From positions 1-55,213 of the forward strand of contig JAFKFQ010000259.1 of NCBI GenBank assembly GCA_017308215.1: a DNA stretch of 55,213 nucleotides. Reading direction: 5' to 3'. This document shows, one piece after another, positions 17,367 to 25,796 of this stretch. The position numbers and the translations under genes were made by a program. Each line of letters begins with the position of its first letter. Within the stretch, counting starts at the first letter, position 1. This stretch comes from a bacterium. GTDB lineage: Bacteria > Planctomycetota > Planctomycetia > Gemmatales > Gemmataceae. The notes under the pieces were generated by a model. It was not told where the DNA came from. It made no database searches and saw only the letters and a list, made by a program, of their open reading frames with translations.

Positions 17367-17811
17367 AGCGGGCGAACGGACGGGACCGATGGAACTCCGT
17401 CACTCACTTCGGTTGTCCACGGATGCCCTCTTTCCGTGCCGTGATCGCTAACAACACGGGCACCAAACGGAGTCGGTCGCCACCCCTCGCGAGCAGAATC
17501 CGGGAAAAACCGCCGCGGCGGGACACCACGCGGTTTCCCTGGATTACTTGTGCGATCTCACGCCACACTGCCCGGTGGGGCGTGGTAACCCACATGTGCC
17601 GCGCCGTTCTGGCACACCGCTCGCTTGTCCCGGCTCGCCGACCGCGGCACTCAACCCACCCACGACAACCGACCGCACCTGTCCTCCCAGGAACGGCCCG
17701 CGGTGTGGCCGCACGTACTCCACGGCTGCCCGCCGGTGGGGTCAGCCCCGGCATGATGGGTCGGGTTACGACGCGCGTCCGCTCACCCTCTCCCACCCAG
17801 AGGCCACTCAC
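17367..17811. other. Intergenic region, no gene seen
   Basis: The 445-bp gap before the formate/nitrite channel gene contains no supported gene or clear promoter. The only usable signal is AGAGG 8 bp before the downstream ATG at 17812. Confidence 0.4.
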
Positions 17812-18699
17812 ATGGCGTACGTCACCCCGGCCGAGTTCGCGGCGAAGATGATCGACGCCGGCGAGGCGAAGGTGTTCATGTCCACCCGGGACACGCTCAT
17901 CCGCAGCTTCATGGCCGGGGCCATCCTCGCTCTCGCGGCCGCGTTCGCGGTGACGATCACGGTGAACACCGGTCAGCCACTCCTCGGCGCGCTCCTGTTC
18001 CCGGTCGGGTTCTGCATGCTCTACCTGATGGGGTTCGACCTGCTGACCGGCGTCTTCACCCTGGTCCCCCTGGCCCTGATCGACCGCCGGCCGGGGGTGA
18101 CCGCCCGGGGCGTCCTCCGCAACTGGGGGCTCGTGTTCGTCGGGAACTTCGCGGGCGCCCTGGTCGTCGCCGTGTTCATGGCGATCACCTTCACGGCCGG
18201 CTTCTCCGAGGACCCTAACCCGGTCGGGCAGAAGCTCGGGCAGATCGGCGAGTCCCGGACGGTCGGCTACGCCGCCCACGGGGCGGCCGGCATGCTGACG
18301 CTCTTCGTCCGAGCGGTGATGTGTAACTGGATGGTTTCGACCGGCGTCGTGGGGGCGATGATGTCCACATCCGTGTCGGGGAAGGTGATCTCGATGTGGA
18401 TGCCGATTCTGGTGTTCTTCTACATGGGCTTCGAGCACTCCATCGTGAACATGTTCCTATTCCCGACCGGCCTGATGCTGGGGGGGAAGTTCACGTGGGC
18501 CGACTACTTCCTGTGGAACGAGATTCCGACCGTGGTGGGTAACCTGGTCGGCGGGCTGACGTTCGTCGGGGCGACGCTGTACGCCACCCACCACCGGACG
18601 GCGCCGGCCCGCGGGCCGGCACCCGCGGCGGACCCCGCGATGGCGACCCAGGACTACCGGGGGTCGGAGGCTCCGTCGCGGGACGAATGCCTGGTGTGA
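17812..18699 (+). CDS. Formate/nitrite transporter (FNT) family channel
   Basis: A 295-residue inner-membrane protein of the FocA/NirC/FNT family, which conducts formate, nitrite or hydrosulfide. About six hydrophobic segments are visible. Family signatures include the N-terminal PAEFAAKMIDAGEAK, the GFCMLYLMGFDLLTG loop region, the VRAVMCNWMV segment, and the hallmark FFYMGFEHSIVNMFLFPTG with the central His. The C-terminal tail (after about residue 260) is Ala/Pro-rich and probably disordered. The ATG at 17812 has AGAGG at 8 bp; the longer open frame upstream is not conserved in appearance. No formate or nitrite enzyme genes lie next to it, so the transported anion is uncertain. Confidence 0.93.
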   Translation: MAYVTPAEFAAKMIDAGEAKVFMSTRDTLIRSFMAGAILALAAAFAVTITVNTGQPLLGALLFPVGFCMLYLMGFDLLTGVFTLVPLALIDRRPGVTARGVLRNWGLVFVGNFAGALVVAVFMAITFTAGFSEDPNPVGQKLGQIGESRTVGYAAHGAAGMLTLFVRAVMCNWMVSTGVVGAMMSTSVSGKVISMWMPILVFFYMGFEHSIVNMFLFPTGLMLGGKFTWADYFLWNEIPTVVGNLVGGLTFVGATLYATHHRTAPARGPAPAADPAMATQDYRGSEAPSRDECLV

Positions 18700-19195
18700 G
18701 CTGGTCGACGAGTGACGCTCAGCGGGCGACCCGGGCACTCCCATGCCCGTCTGCCGGTATCCGTGGTCGCGGTCCACTGACGCACCGGGCCGGGAAACGA
18801 ATATCGGTCCCGGCATTCCGACGGGGTGGGTAACGCCCCCAACCGGAGTTCAGGCGGCTGGCCGCCGACTGCCGCGGTTCGCAGAAGGCAGACTGGGCCA
18901 GATTCATGCCCCTCCGCCCTTCTTTTGCCGATTCGGCGTGCGTACTACTTGCCGATGCAGAAGCGGCTTCCCCGGTGCATGACGTGCGCGGGGTGCAGAG
19001 AATTTAGGTGTTTTCGACCTTCGCGGCGTGTCCGGCGTGCTCGGTTTGCACGTCGAGTACGCTTTTCTGTTCCGATTCTGTTCCGGCGGTTGAAGAGCCG
19101 CTCAACGGCAGCCCGGAGCAGCATCCGTCGCCAGGATCACACCTAAACCGGAGTTGCATGCCCACTGTCGATGTGATACAAAATGTCGGCATTTA
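18700..19195. other. Intergenic region ahead of the AbiE pair
   Basis: The 496-bp gap is less GC-rich toward its right end than the surroundings. It holds the AbiE promoter at 19154-19182 and otherwise no supported gene. Short frames on both strands at 19004-19196 have no recognisable content. This is a plausible left edge of the accessory island. Confidence 0.4.
19154..19182 (+). promoter_or_regulatory. AbiE operon promoter (TTGCAT-N17-TACAAA)
   Basis: The -35 TTGCAT (19154-19159) and -10 TACAAA (19177-19182) are 17 bp apart, about 14 nt upstream of the first ATG. An inverted repeat GTCGGC...GCCGAC (19185-19210) overlaps the start region and is a possible binding site for the antitoxin. Confidence 0.5.
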
Positions 19196-19825
19196 ATGAT
19201 GGCAGCCGACGTTATGACACGAGCAGCTTCCGCCACGACCACCCGCCTGCTGGCGCTCGTCCGACGCCTCGGGGTCGTCCGCCCCCGCGACCTGACCGGC
19301 CGGGGCGTGCCACGGACCACGCTGGCCAAGCTGGTCGCCGAGGGCGTGCTGGACCGGCCATCCCGCGGGGTGTATGTCCTGGCCGACGCCGACGTGACCG
19401 AACACCACGACCTGGCCCAGGTCTGCAAACGGGTGCCGCACGGGGTCGTCTGCCTGCTGTCCGCCCTCCGGTTCCACCGGCTCACCACCCAGGCCCCGCA
19501 CGAGGTCTGGCTCGGGATCGACCGCAAGGCCCGGCTCCCGAAGCTCGACCACCCGCCCCTCCGCGTCGTCCGCTTCTCCGGGGCCGGGCTGACCGCCGGG
19601 GTCGAGGAGCACACGGTCGAGGGTGTGCGGGTGCGGATGACGGACCCGGCCCGGACGGTGGCCGACTGCTTCGCGTACCGTAACACCGTGGGGCTGGAGG
19701 TCGCCCTCGAAGCCCTGAGGGACTGCCTGCGGCAGCGGCGGGCGACTGTGGACGAGCTGCACCGGGCGGCCCAGGCCCGGCGGATGGCCAACGTCATGCG
19801 GCCGTACCTGGAGGCGCTGGTGTGA
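19196..19825 (+). CDS. AbiEi-type antitoxin, winged-helix regulator
   Basis: A 209-residue protein with an N-terminal winged helix-turn-helix (about residues 12-60: ALVRRLGVVRPRDL, RTTLAKLVAEGVLDR, SRGVYVLAD) and a C-terminal domain with MTDPARTVADCFAYRN. This is the architecture of AbiEi antitoxins of type IV toxin-antitoxin systems. AbiEi represses its own operon and neutralises the toxin without direct binding. The stop overlaps the toxin start by 4 bases (GTGA), showing translational coupling. The start is uncertain: ATG at 19196, 19199 or 19214 are all possible, and there is no strong ribosome binding site. Confidence 0.88.
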   Translation: MMAADVMTRAASATTTRLLALVRRLGVVRPRDLTGRGVPRTTLAKLVAEGVLDRPSRGVYVLADADVTEHHDLAQVCKRVPHGVVCLLSALRFHRLTTQAPHEVWLGIDRKARLPKLDHPPLRVVRFSGAGLTAGVEEHTVEGVRVRMTDPARTVADCFAYRNTVGLEVALEALRDCLRQRRATVDELHRAAQARRMANVMRPYLEALV

Positions 19826-20748
19826 GCAAGGACCGCCCCAAGAACATGGCCGCCTCCGTCCGTGCCCGGCTGACGGATCTGGCCCGCAAACAGCACGAGG
19901 ACTTCCAACTCGTCCTCACCCGGTACGCCATCGAGCGGCTCCTGTACCGGTTGACCCGGACCGGGTACGCCGCCGAGTTCGTGCTCAAGGGGGCGATGCT
20001 GTTCCGGCTGTGGGCCGACCAGCCGCACCGCCCGACCCGCGACCTCGACCTGCTCGGCCGGGGCGACCCATCGGTCGATCGGCTGGCGGCGGTGTTCCGG
20101 GGCGTGTGTGGGGCGGCCGTCGAGGACGACGGGCTGCTCTTCGACCCGGCCACGGTCACGGCCGGGAAGATCAAGGAGGACCAGGAGTACGAGGGGGTGC
20201 GGGTCGAGTGCGTGGCCCGGCTCGGGCAGGCCCGGATCGACCTCCAGGTGGACGTAGGGTTCGGGGACGCCGTCACCCCCGGGCCGGTGACCGTCCAGTA
20301 CCCGGGGCTGCTCGACCTGCCGGCCCCGGAGTTGGCCGCGTACCCGCGGGAGACGGTGGTGGCCGAGAAGTTCCAGGCGATGGTGATGCTCGGGATCGCC
20401 AACAGCCGGATGAAGGACTTCTTCGACCTGTGGGTGTTGGCCCGGTCGTTCGCCTTCGCCGGGCCGGTCCTGGCGGCCGCGATCCGGGCCACGTTCGCCC
20501 GCCGCAAGACCCCGGTGCCTGCCGCCCCGCCGCTCGCCCTCACCACCGGGTTCGGGACAGACCGGGGGAAGGTGACGCAGTGGGCGGCGTTCCTGAAGAA
20601 GGGAAAGCTGGATGCCGGCGGGGCGGGGCTGGTAGACGTGTGCGAGTTCCTGGCCGGGTTCCTGATGCAGCCGGCCCTGGCCATCGCAAGCGGGGCGACG
20701 TTCGATCAGATGTGGCCGGCGGGCGGGCCGTGGAAGGAAGGTTCCTGA
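19822..20748 (+). CDS. AbiEii/AbiGii-type nucleotidyltransferase toxin
   Basis: A 308-residue toxin of the AbiEii family, a DNA polymerase beta-like nucleotidyltransferase; characterised relatives transfer nucleotides to tRNA or other targets and block growth, giving phage protection by abortive infection. The signature block is FVLKGAMLFRLW followed by RPTRDLDLLG (Asp pair of the metal site, about residues 73-76), then a later Lys-containing VVAEKFQAMVMLG and the C-terminal SRMKDFFDLWVL segment. The start is a GTG overlapping the antitoxin stop. All main motifs look intact, so the toxin is probably active. Confidence 0.92.
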   Translation: MSKDRPKNMAASVRARLTDLARKQHEDFQLVLTRYAIERLLYRLTRTGYAAEFVLKGAMLFRLWADQPHRPTRDLDLLGRGDPSVDRLAAVFRGVCGAAVEDDGLLFDPATVTAGKIKEDQEYEGVRVECVARLGQARIDLQVDVGFGDAVTPGPVTVQYPGLLDLPAPELAAYPRETVVAEKFQAMVMLGIANSRMKDFFDLWVLARSFAFAGPVLAAAIRATFARRKTPVPAAPPLALTTGFGTDRGKVTQWAAFLKKGKLDAGGAGLVDVCEFLAGFLMQPALAIASGATFDQMWPAGGPWKEGS

Positions 20749-20912
20749 ACCACGCGAGGCCATCGCCGTGTCGGCTGATTCTCTGGCAAACTCCCTCGAG
20801 AGCCCGCCAGAGAGGCCCAGGGGATACGCCCCAGCAAGTGATGCTCCCGAACGACGCGGGCCAGTTCGGGCCCGGAGGCCTCATCGTCTGCGGCCGACGA
20901 ACGGAGTCCGCA

Positions 20913-21374
20913 ATGGACGCCGACACGGCTCGCCGACTGAACGTACTCGCCGGCCAACTGGCAGAAGCCCTGATGACCGCCGCCATCTGCGCCCGGGAGA
21001 TCCAGGCCGTCGCTCGTACCGAGATCGCTGAAGCGGAGCTCGGCCACCGTCCCGACGGGTTTGTTCCGAGGCCGCTGGGCCCGGTTGAACGCCCGCTGCT
21101 CGACGAGTCGACGCTCTCGGTGATTTGGAAGGGGAAGAGCTTGCACCTGGGCAACACCCTCGCGTTCCGGCTGCTGGAACGCCTGGCCCGGTGCCCGAAC
21201 CAGTACGTCACCCACCTGGACCTGCTTCGGGACGTGTGGGAGGACGAGCTCCTGGCCACCGCAACCATCCGCAGCCTCGTCCGGCAACTCCGTTGCAAGC
21301 TCCGCGGCGCCGGCTGGGTCGATCTGGCGACCGCGATCCGGGGCCACAACGGGCACTACGTTCTGAGCCTGTAG
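20913..21374 (+). CDS. Stand-alone OmpR/PhoB-type winged-helix protein
   Basis: A 153-residue protein. Residues 1-65 are helical without recognisable domain. Residues 68-153 match the OmpR/PhoB-type DNA-binding domain: L-x-L-(x)n-LAFRLLERLARCPNQYVTH, then the recognition region TATIRSLVRQLRCKLR and the wing ending NGHYVLSL. There is no receiver domain and no adjacent histidine kinase, so it is not a two-component regulator. ACGGAG lies upstream of the ATG. It sits between the AbiE pair and the recombinase operon and may regulate the island, which is inference from position only. Confidence 0.82.
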   Translation: MDADTARRLNVLAGQLAEALMTAAICAREIQAVARTEIAEAELGHRPDGFVPRPLGPVERPLLDESTLSVIWKGKSLHLGNTLAFRLLERLARCPNQYVTHLDLLRDVWEDELLATATIRSLVRQLRCKLRGAGWVDLATAIRGHNGHYVLSL

Positions 21375-21535
21375 TTCGTGGCCTGCCGTCGCACGCGTTT
21401 CGCACGGCCACACCCAACCCGATCGCACGCCCCCGGTCCATACTGCCCGCACCAGGGTTGGCGAGGCCGTTGCCGGCTCATGCCGGGGAGAACGAATCAT
21501 GCCACGCGGCACCGAGTCAACCCGGCGAGGCAGAG

Positions 21536-23050
21536 ATGAGCACGGGCAATCAGCGTTCCTGGTGGGTGGCGGAGCAACCGCCGGCGCCGCCCCCCGCTCC
21601 GCGGCCCCGCGGCGTCGCGTACTACCGCCACTCGGCGAAGGACCGGCAGGAGAACTCCGTCGCCATCCAGCAGGACCTCGTCCAGAAGTGGGCGAGGGAG
21701 AACGGCGTCGAGATCATCCACGAGTTCGCCGACCGCGGGAAGTCCGGGCTGACGGCCGAGGGCCGAGACGGCTTCAACGACATGATGGAGAACTGGGTCA
21801 GGAAGCGGAGCGACTTTGAGTTCGTCCTGTGCCTGGACGTCAGCCGGTGGGGGCGGTTCCAGGACATCGACCTTTCGGCGACGTACAGCGCCGAGTGCAA
21901 AAGACACGGGAAACAGGTCATCTACACGACGCTGGGGATGCCCCGCCCGGACGACCCACTCTACCCCGTGTACGTGCAGTTCGAGCGGTTCCGCGCCGCG
22001 CAGTTCAGCAAGGAGCTGAGCGCCAAGGTCTCCCACGGGTGCATCAGGATCGCCCAGCAAGGCTACTGGGTCGGGGGGAGCCCGCCGTACGGCTACGCCC
22101 GCCTGTTGCTCGACGAAGCCCGCAAACCCCTTCACGTGCTCGAGCACCACCAGAAAAAGGGAATCCAGAACCAGCGGGTGACGCTCACGTCGGGTCCGGA
22201 CGACCAGGTCGCGACGGTCCGCCGGATCTTCCACGAGTTCGTCGAGGCGGGGCACGACACCGAGCAGATCGCCGCGCGGCTGAATCACGACGGATCACGC
22301 GCGGCGCGAGGGGGGTTGTGGAGCGCGAGCAAGGTCCGCGGGATTCTCACCAACGTCATGTACGCCGGCACGCTGGTCTACAACAAGACAACCCGGAAGC
22401 TGAAGACGCCCACGCGAAAGAACCCGGTCGACCTGTGGGTCAAAACCGCCGGCGCCTTTGTGGGGCTGGTGGACCCATCTCTGTTCGACCGCGCGCAGGG
22501 GATTCTCGCCCAGGCCGCCCAGCGGTACTCGCCCGGGGTCATGCTTCAGCACCTGGAGAGGCTCTACCGCGAGCACGGCTTCCTGCGGGCGTCGATCCTA
22601 CGGGCGGACCCCGAGTCGCCCTCGCCGTCGACGTACGCGAGCCACTTCGCGTCCCTCGACGCGGCCTACCAGCAAGTCTTCCGCTCGACCGTCCACGAGG
22701 TGCGGGCCGAGGTCGAGACGCGGCTGCGGCGGGAGGTCGGGGCGGTCGAGGCCCACGAGGACTTCCTCGTCGTCAACCGGAAGTTCACGGTCCTCGTCCA
22801 GCCGTCGGTCCCGGTGCCCCACGGGTACAGCCAGTACTGGTACTTCCGCCCCGACGGGCGTGGGACCGTCGACATCACCCTGGGCGTCCCGGTTTCGGGC
22901 CCCGACGGCCCGACCATCCTGGGCTACCTCGCCCTGCCGCGGCTCCTGGTCCGGGACCGCGCCATCCGGCTTTTCGGGTCGCAGCAGGCGCGACTGGACA
23001 TGTACGGGCACACCGGGCTGGAGGCCATCCTCGAACTCGCGAGGTCGTAA
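21536..23050 (+). CDS. Large serine recombinase
   Basis: A 504-residue site-specific recombinase. The catalytic domain (about residues 26-175) has YYRHSAKDRQENSVAIQQ with the nucleophile Ser at residue 33, then the ADRGKSGLTAEGRDGFNDM and DVSRWGRFQD motifs. The Recombinase domain follows (about 185-310) with GSPPYGY, RRIFHEFVEAGHDTEQIAARLN and GILTNVMYAGTLVYN. The C-terminal 200 residues lack the usual zinc-ribbon and coiled-coil signature I would expect of phage integrases, so this region is divergent. The ATG at 21536 was chosen for its GAGGCAGAG upstream and the normal distance to Ser33. The next gene starts directly after the stop codon (0-bp gap), forming an operon. It is probably the mobility or rearrangement enzyme of the island. 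Confidence 0.92.
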   Translation: MSTGNQRSWWVAEQPPAPPPAPRPRGVAYYRHSAKDRQENSVAIQQDLVQKWARENGVEIIHEFADRGKSGLTAEGRDGFNDMMENWVRKRSDFEFVLCLDVSRWGRFQDIDLSATYSAECKRHGKQVIYTTLGMPRPDDPLYPVYVQFERFRAAQFSKELSAKVSHGCIRIAQQGYWVGGSPPYGYARLLLDEARKPLHVLEHHQKKGIQNQRVTLTSGPDDQVATVRRIFHEFVEAGHDTEQIAARLNHDGSRAARGGLWSASKVRGILTNVMYAGTLVYNKTTRKLKTPTRKNPVDLWVKTAGAFVGLVDPSLFDRAQGILAQAAQRYSPGVMLQHLERLYREHGFLRASILRADPESPSPSTYASHFASLDAAYQQVFRSTVHEVRAEVETRLRREVGAVEAHEDFLVVNRKFTVLVQPSVPVPHGYSQYWYFRPDGRGTVDITLGVPVSGPDGPTILGYLALPRLLVRDRAIRLFGSQQARLDMYGHTGLEAILELARS

Positions 23051-23941
23051 GTGAGCACGGCACCCATTCGGCTGATGAAGGACCGCCGGCGGGAAATGAT
23101 CCCGATCGACAAGATCAAGGTCATCAACTCGCGGACGCGCGACGAGGCGCAGTTCGCCCTCAACGTCCGGAGCATCGACGCGGTCGGGCAGATCAAGGAC
23201 ATCCGGGTCAACGACAAGTTCCTTCACAAGGAGGGGTTCTACGAGTTGATCTGCGGCGAGGGCCGCCTGATCGCCCAGAAGCGTCTGGGGAAGACCCACA
23301 TCTTCGCGGAGGTCGTGACCTGCACCCGCAAGCAGGCGTACGTGGAGTCCCTGGTCGAGAACCTGGCCCGGAGCCGGCCCGGCACGATGGACTTCGCGCG
23401 GGAGCTCAAGCGGCTGCGCGACGAGGGCTGGGACTTCGAGCGGATCGCCACGGTCGCCTGCCGCACCGCCGAGTACGTCCGGCAGTACATCCGGCTGGTG
23501 GAGAACGGCGAGGAGCGGCTGATCCACGGCGTGGAGCACGATGTGTTCCCGATCTCGTTCGCGATCATGGTCGCCCAGTCGGACGACGCGAGCGTCCAGA
23601 ACGTGCTCATGGACGCCTTCGACCAGGGGATCGTCACCACTTCGAACTTCGCCAAGGTCCGCGCCATCATCAACGCGCGCGCCGACCGCCGGAAGCGGAA
23701 GGGAGGTACCCGTCTCTCCGGCGAGTACACGGTCGCGACGCTGACGGAGGACATCGTCTCGACCACGCAATCGAAGGAGTCGTACGTGCGCGAGGCCCAG
23801 GGCAAGGAGAGCAAACTGTTCGGGCTGTTGGACGGACTCGCGACGCTGTGGAAGGACTCCGATCTCGTCCAGTTGGTCCAGGGCGAACAGCTCGACAACC
23901 GCCCGGCCTTGACCGGCACTTACAACGTGACCGCGGTCTGA
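23051..23941 (+). CDS. ParB/RepB-like protein A
   Basis: A 296-residue protein with an N-terminal ParB/sulfiredoxin-like domain: MIPIDKIKVINSRTRDE (start), then the GEGRLIAQKRLG motif (about residues 69-80), equivalent to the G-E-R-R nucleotide-contacting motif of ParB. The E-N-L-A-R segment (SLVENLARSRPGTMDFA) and a helix-turn-helix (WDFERIATVACRTAEYVRQYIRLVENG) follow. Such proteins bind DNA and CTP in partition systems, but this one is encoded with a recombinase and no ParA is present. It starts with GTG directly after the recombinase stop. A role in element maintenance, regulation or a nuclease-like activity is possible; none is proven. Confidence 0.87.
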   Translation: MSTAPIRLMKDRRREMIPIDKIKVINSRTRDEAQFALNVRSIDAVGQIKDIRVNDKFLHKEGFYELICGEGRLIAQKRLGKTHIFAEVVTCTRKQAYVESLVENLARSRPGTMDFARELKRLRDEGWDFERIATVACRTAEYVRQYIRLVENGEERLIHGVEHDVFPISFAIMVAQSDDASVQNVLMDAFDQGIVTTSNFAKVRAIINARADRRKRKGGTRLSGEYTVATLTEDIVSTTQSKESYVREAQGKESKLFGLLDGLATLWKDSDLVQLVQGEQLDNRPALTGTYNVTAV

Positions 23942-23969
23942 CGCCCCACACCCCGAACGGGAGGACACG

Positions 23970-24806
23970 ATGGAAGGCTCCGAAGGGCTGGACATCCCGA
24001 TGATCCGGCTCCGCCCGCTGCGTGAGCGGAAGGTCAGCAAGCGGGAGTTCAACCGCATCCTGGCCAGCATCAAGGCCGTCGGCCTGATCGAACCGCTCGT
24101 GGTCTACCCCGAGGGGGACGGTTACGTCATCCTCGACGGGGTGCAGCGGTACCGCGCCCTGCTGGAGCTGGGCGTCGAGGTCGCGCCCTGCATCCTCGGC
24201 CCGCAGCGCGAGGCGTTCACGTGCGACCGCATGGTGAACCGCGTCTCGCCGGTCCAGGAACACCGGATGATCGAGAAGTCGCTCGAAGAGGTCGACGAGG
24301 CGAGCATCGCGGCGGCCCTGGGGATCACCACGATCGGCCACCGGCTCAAGAAGGCGCTGCTCAAGCGACTCCACCCGGACGTGGCGGCCGCGTTCGACGA
24401 GGGGAAGATCAACCGCGTCTGCGCCCGCGAGTTCACGCACGTCCGCCCCGCCCGCCAGAAGGAGATCCTCGACGCGATGGCGGGCTACAAGGACTACAGC
24501 ACCGCGTTCGTCCGGACGCTGGTCGTCAAGACCCCGCCCCACCAGCGCGACACGCGCCGGCGGAAGAACAACCCCTGGGACCGGTCCGCGCAGCGAAGGA
24601 ACGACCTCCTCAAGCAACTGGCGGACGCCGAGCAGAAGCACGACTTCTACTCGCGGCTGTACAAGCAGTACACAATCGACCTGCTCCGCATGGCGATCTA
24701 CGTGTGGACGCTCATCACCAACACCCGGGTCCGGGAGTACCTCCAGGCGAGACACCCCGCGGTGGTGGCGCAGTTCGAGGCGATCATCGCGGACGCGAGG
24801 GGGTGA
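23970..24806 (+). CDS. ParB/RepB-like protein B (RepB C-terminal type)
   Basis: A 278-residue second ParB-like protein. The N-terminus has IPMIRLRPLRERKVSKREFNR, then VILDGVQRYRALLELG (about residues 53-68), matching the ParB motif with Asp-Gly and Arg. The middle is helical (VQEHRMIEKSLEEVDEASIAAALG, an HTH-like segment) and the C-terminus (about 140-278) resembles the plasmid RepB partition C-terminal domain. GGGAGG precedes the ATG. It is only distantly similar to protein A, so the pair is not a recent duplication. The gap to the previous gene is 28 bp and to the next is 4 bp, consistent with one transcript. Confidence 0.86.
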   Translation: MEGSEGLDIPMIRLRPLRERKVSKREFNRILASIKAVGLIEPLVVYPEGDGYVILDGVQRYRALLELGVEVAPCILGPQREAFTCDRMVNRVSPVQEHRMIEKSLEEVDEASIAAALGITTIGHRLKKALLKRLHPDVAAAFDEGKINRVCAREFTHVRPARQKEILDAMAGYKDYSTAFVRTLVVKTPPHQRDTRRRKNNPWDRSAQRRNDLLKQLADAEQKHDFYSRLYKQYTIDLLRMAIYVWTLITNTRVREYLQARHPAVVAQFEAIIADARG

Positions 24807-24810
24807 TGAC

Positions 24811-25734
24811 ATGGGCAAGCCGAAGTGGACCCGGGAGGAGATTATCCGCCGCATCCTGGACCTGGACGCGAAGGGGTATCCCATGACGGTCGGCAAGCCG
24901 GGGGTCAGTCCGGCCCTTTACCAGGCGGGTTCCCGCATCTTCGGGTCGTGGCGAAACGCCCTGCTGGCCGCAGGTCTTTCGCCGGACCGGGGCAACTGTG
25001 ACGAGCGGTGGCCGCCCGCGAAAATCCTCATGGTAATCCGCAACCTCTCCCGGCGCCGCAAGCCGTTGCGAAAGAGAGAACTCGAGGAGCGCTTCGGAAA
25101 CCTGGTTTCGGCCGCCCGTCGGATTTTCGGATCGTGGTCCAAGGCGATCCTCGCCTCCGGCGTCGATCCCGCGAAGCTGCGGCGGGTCGCGCCCTGGACC
25201 CGGGAGCGGGTCCTCGAAACCCTTTTGACCCGCGCGTTGAGGAATCAGCCCGTGTCCGCGCGCTTGATGGAGCCCCGATCGATCGTGGAAGCCGGCCGTA
25301 GGTTCTTCGGCAGCTGGTCGGCCACCCTCGAGGCGGCGGGCCTCGACCCCGCCGTGTACACGGTGCGGCCGAGATCCACCCGAGCCCGCGCCGGTACACC
25401 CTCCGTCACCGGCACCAGGCGTGCACCACCGCCGAGACTGTCTTGGACTCCGGAGAATGTCGTCGCCGCCATCCGGGCGCGCCACCTTCAGCAGAAGCCG
25501 CTCTATGCGGTGGCCGTTCAGCGGGAGGAGACGCCCCTGTACTGTGCGGCGAGACGCCTCTTCAAAAACTGGCGAAGCGCCCTGCTCGCGGCCGGTTTTT
25601 GCCCCGAGAAGCATCGGCTCATACCCCGACGCCCGCCAAAGCCCAGCGTGGGCGGTCTCATGCCGCCGACCGAGAGTCGCAAGCCGGAGGCGCCCTGCGA
25701 CCCGATCGACCCGCTCCCGCCGGCCTTGTCCTGA
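24811..25734 (+). CDS. Protein made of four HNH-associated repeats
   Basis: A 307-residue protein consisting almost entirely of four repeats of about 55-60 residues (roughly residues 6-60, 66-123, 128-183, 211-267). Each begins with W-(T/P/S)-x-E or a variant and an I-x-x-I-R/L helix, and ends in a conserved block: IFGSWRNALLAAGLSP, IFGSWSKAILASGVDP, FFGSWSATLEAAGLDP, LFKNWRSALLAAGFCP. This matches the homing-endonuclease-associated repeat (HNH_repeat family), thought to bind DNA. No HNH or other nuclease motif is present. The C-terminal 40 residues are Pro-rich. It lies 4 bp after ParB-like protein B. I infer a DNA-binding adaptor or specificity protein for the island operon. Confidence 0.85.
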   Translation: MGKPKWTREEIIRRILDLDAKGYPMTVGKPGVSPALYQAGSRIFGSWRNALLAAGLSPDRGNCDERWPPAKILMVIRNLSRRRKPLRKRELEERFGNLVSAARRIFGSWSKAILASGVDPAKLRRVAPWTRERVLETLLTRALRNQPVSARLMEPRSIVEAGRRFFGSWSATLEAAGLDPAVYTVRPRSTRARAGTPSVTGTRRAPPPRLSWTPENVVAAIRARHLQQKPLYAVAVQREETPLYCAARRLFKNWRSALLAAGFCPEKHRLIPRRPPKPSVGGLMPPTESRKPEAPCDPIDPLPPALS

Positions 25735-25796
25735 GGCTTCTCGGGGCGAGTCGCAAAGTCTCACGTTTCGCGAGTCCCCCCGGGCCTTCGAGCACG

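Noticed and set aside
19004..19196. Short ORFs on both strands before the AbiE antitoxin
   Set aside because: No ribosome sites; Cys/Ser-rich translations; the region is better explained by the promoter.
21375..21535. Possible attachment site ahead of the recombinase
   Set aside because: I could not find a matching direct repeat elsewhere in the window, so no att site can be claimed.
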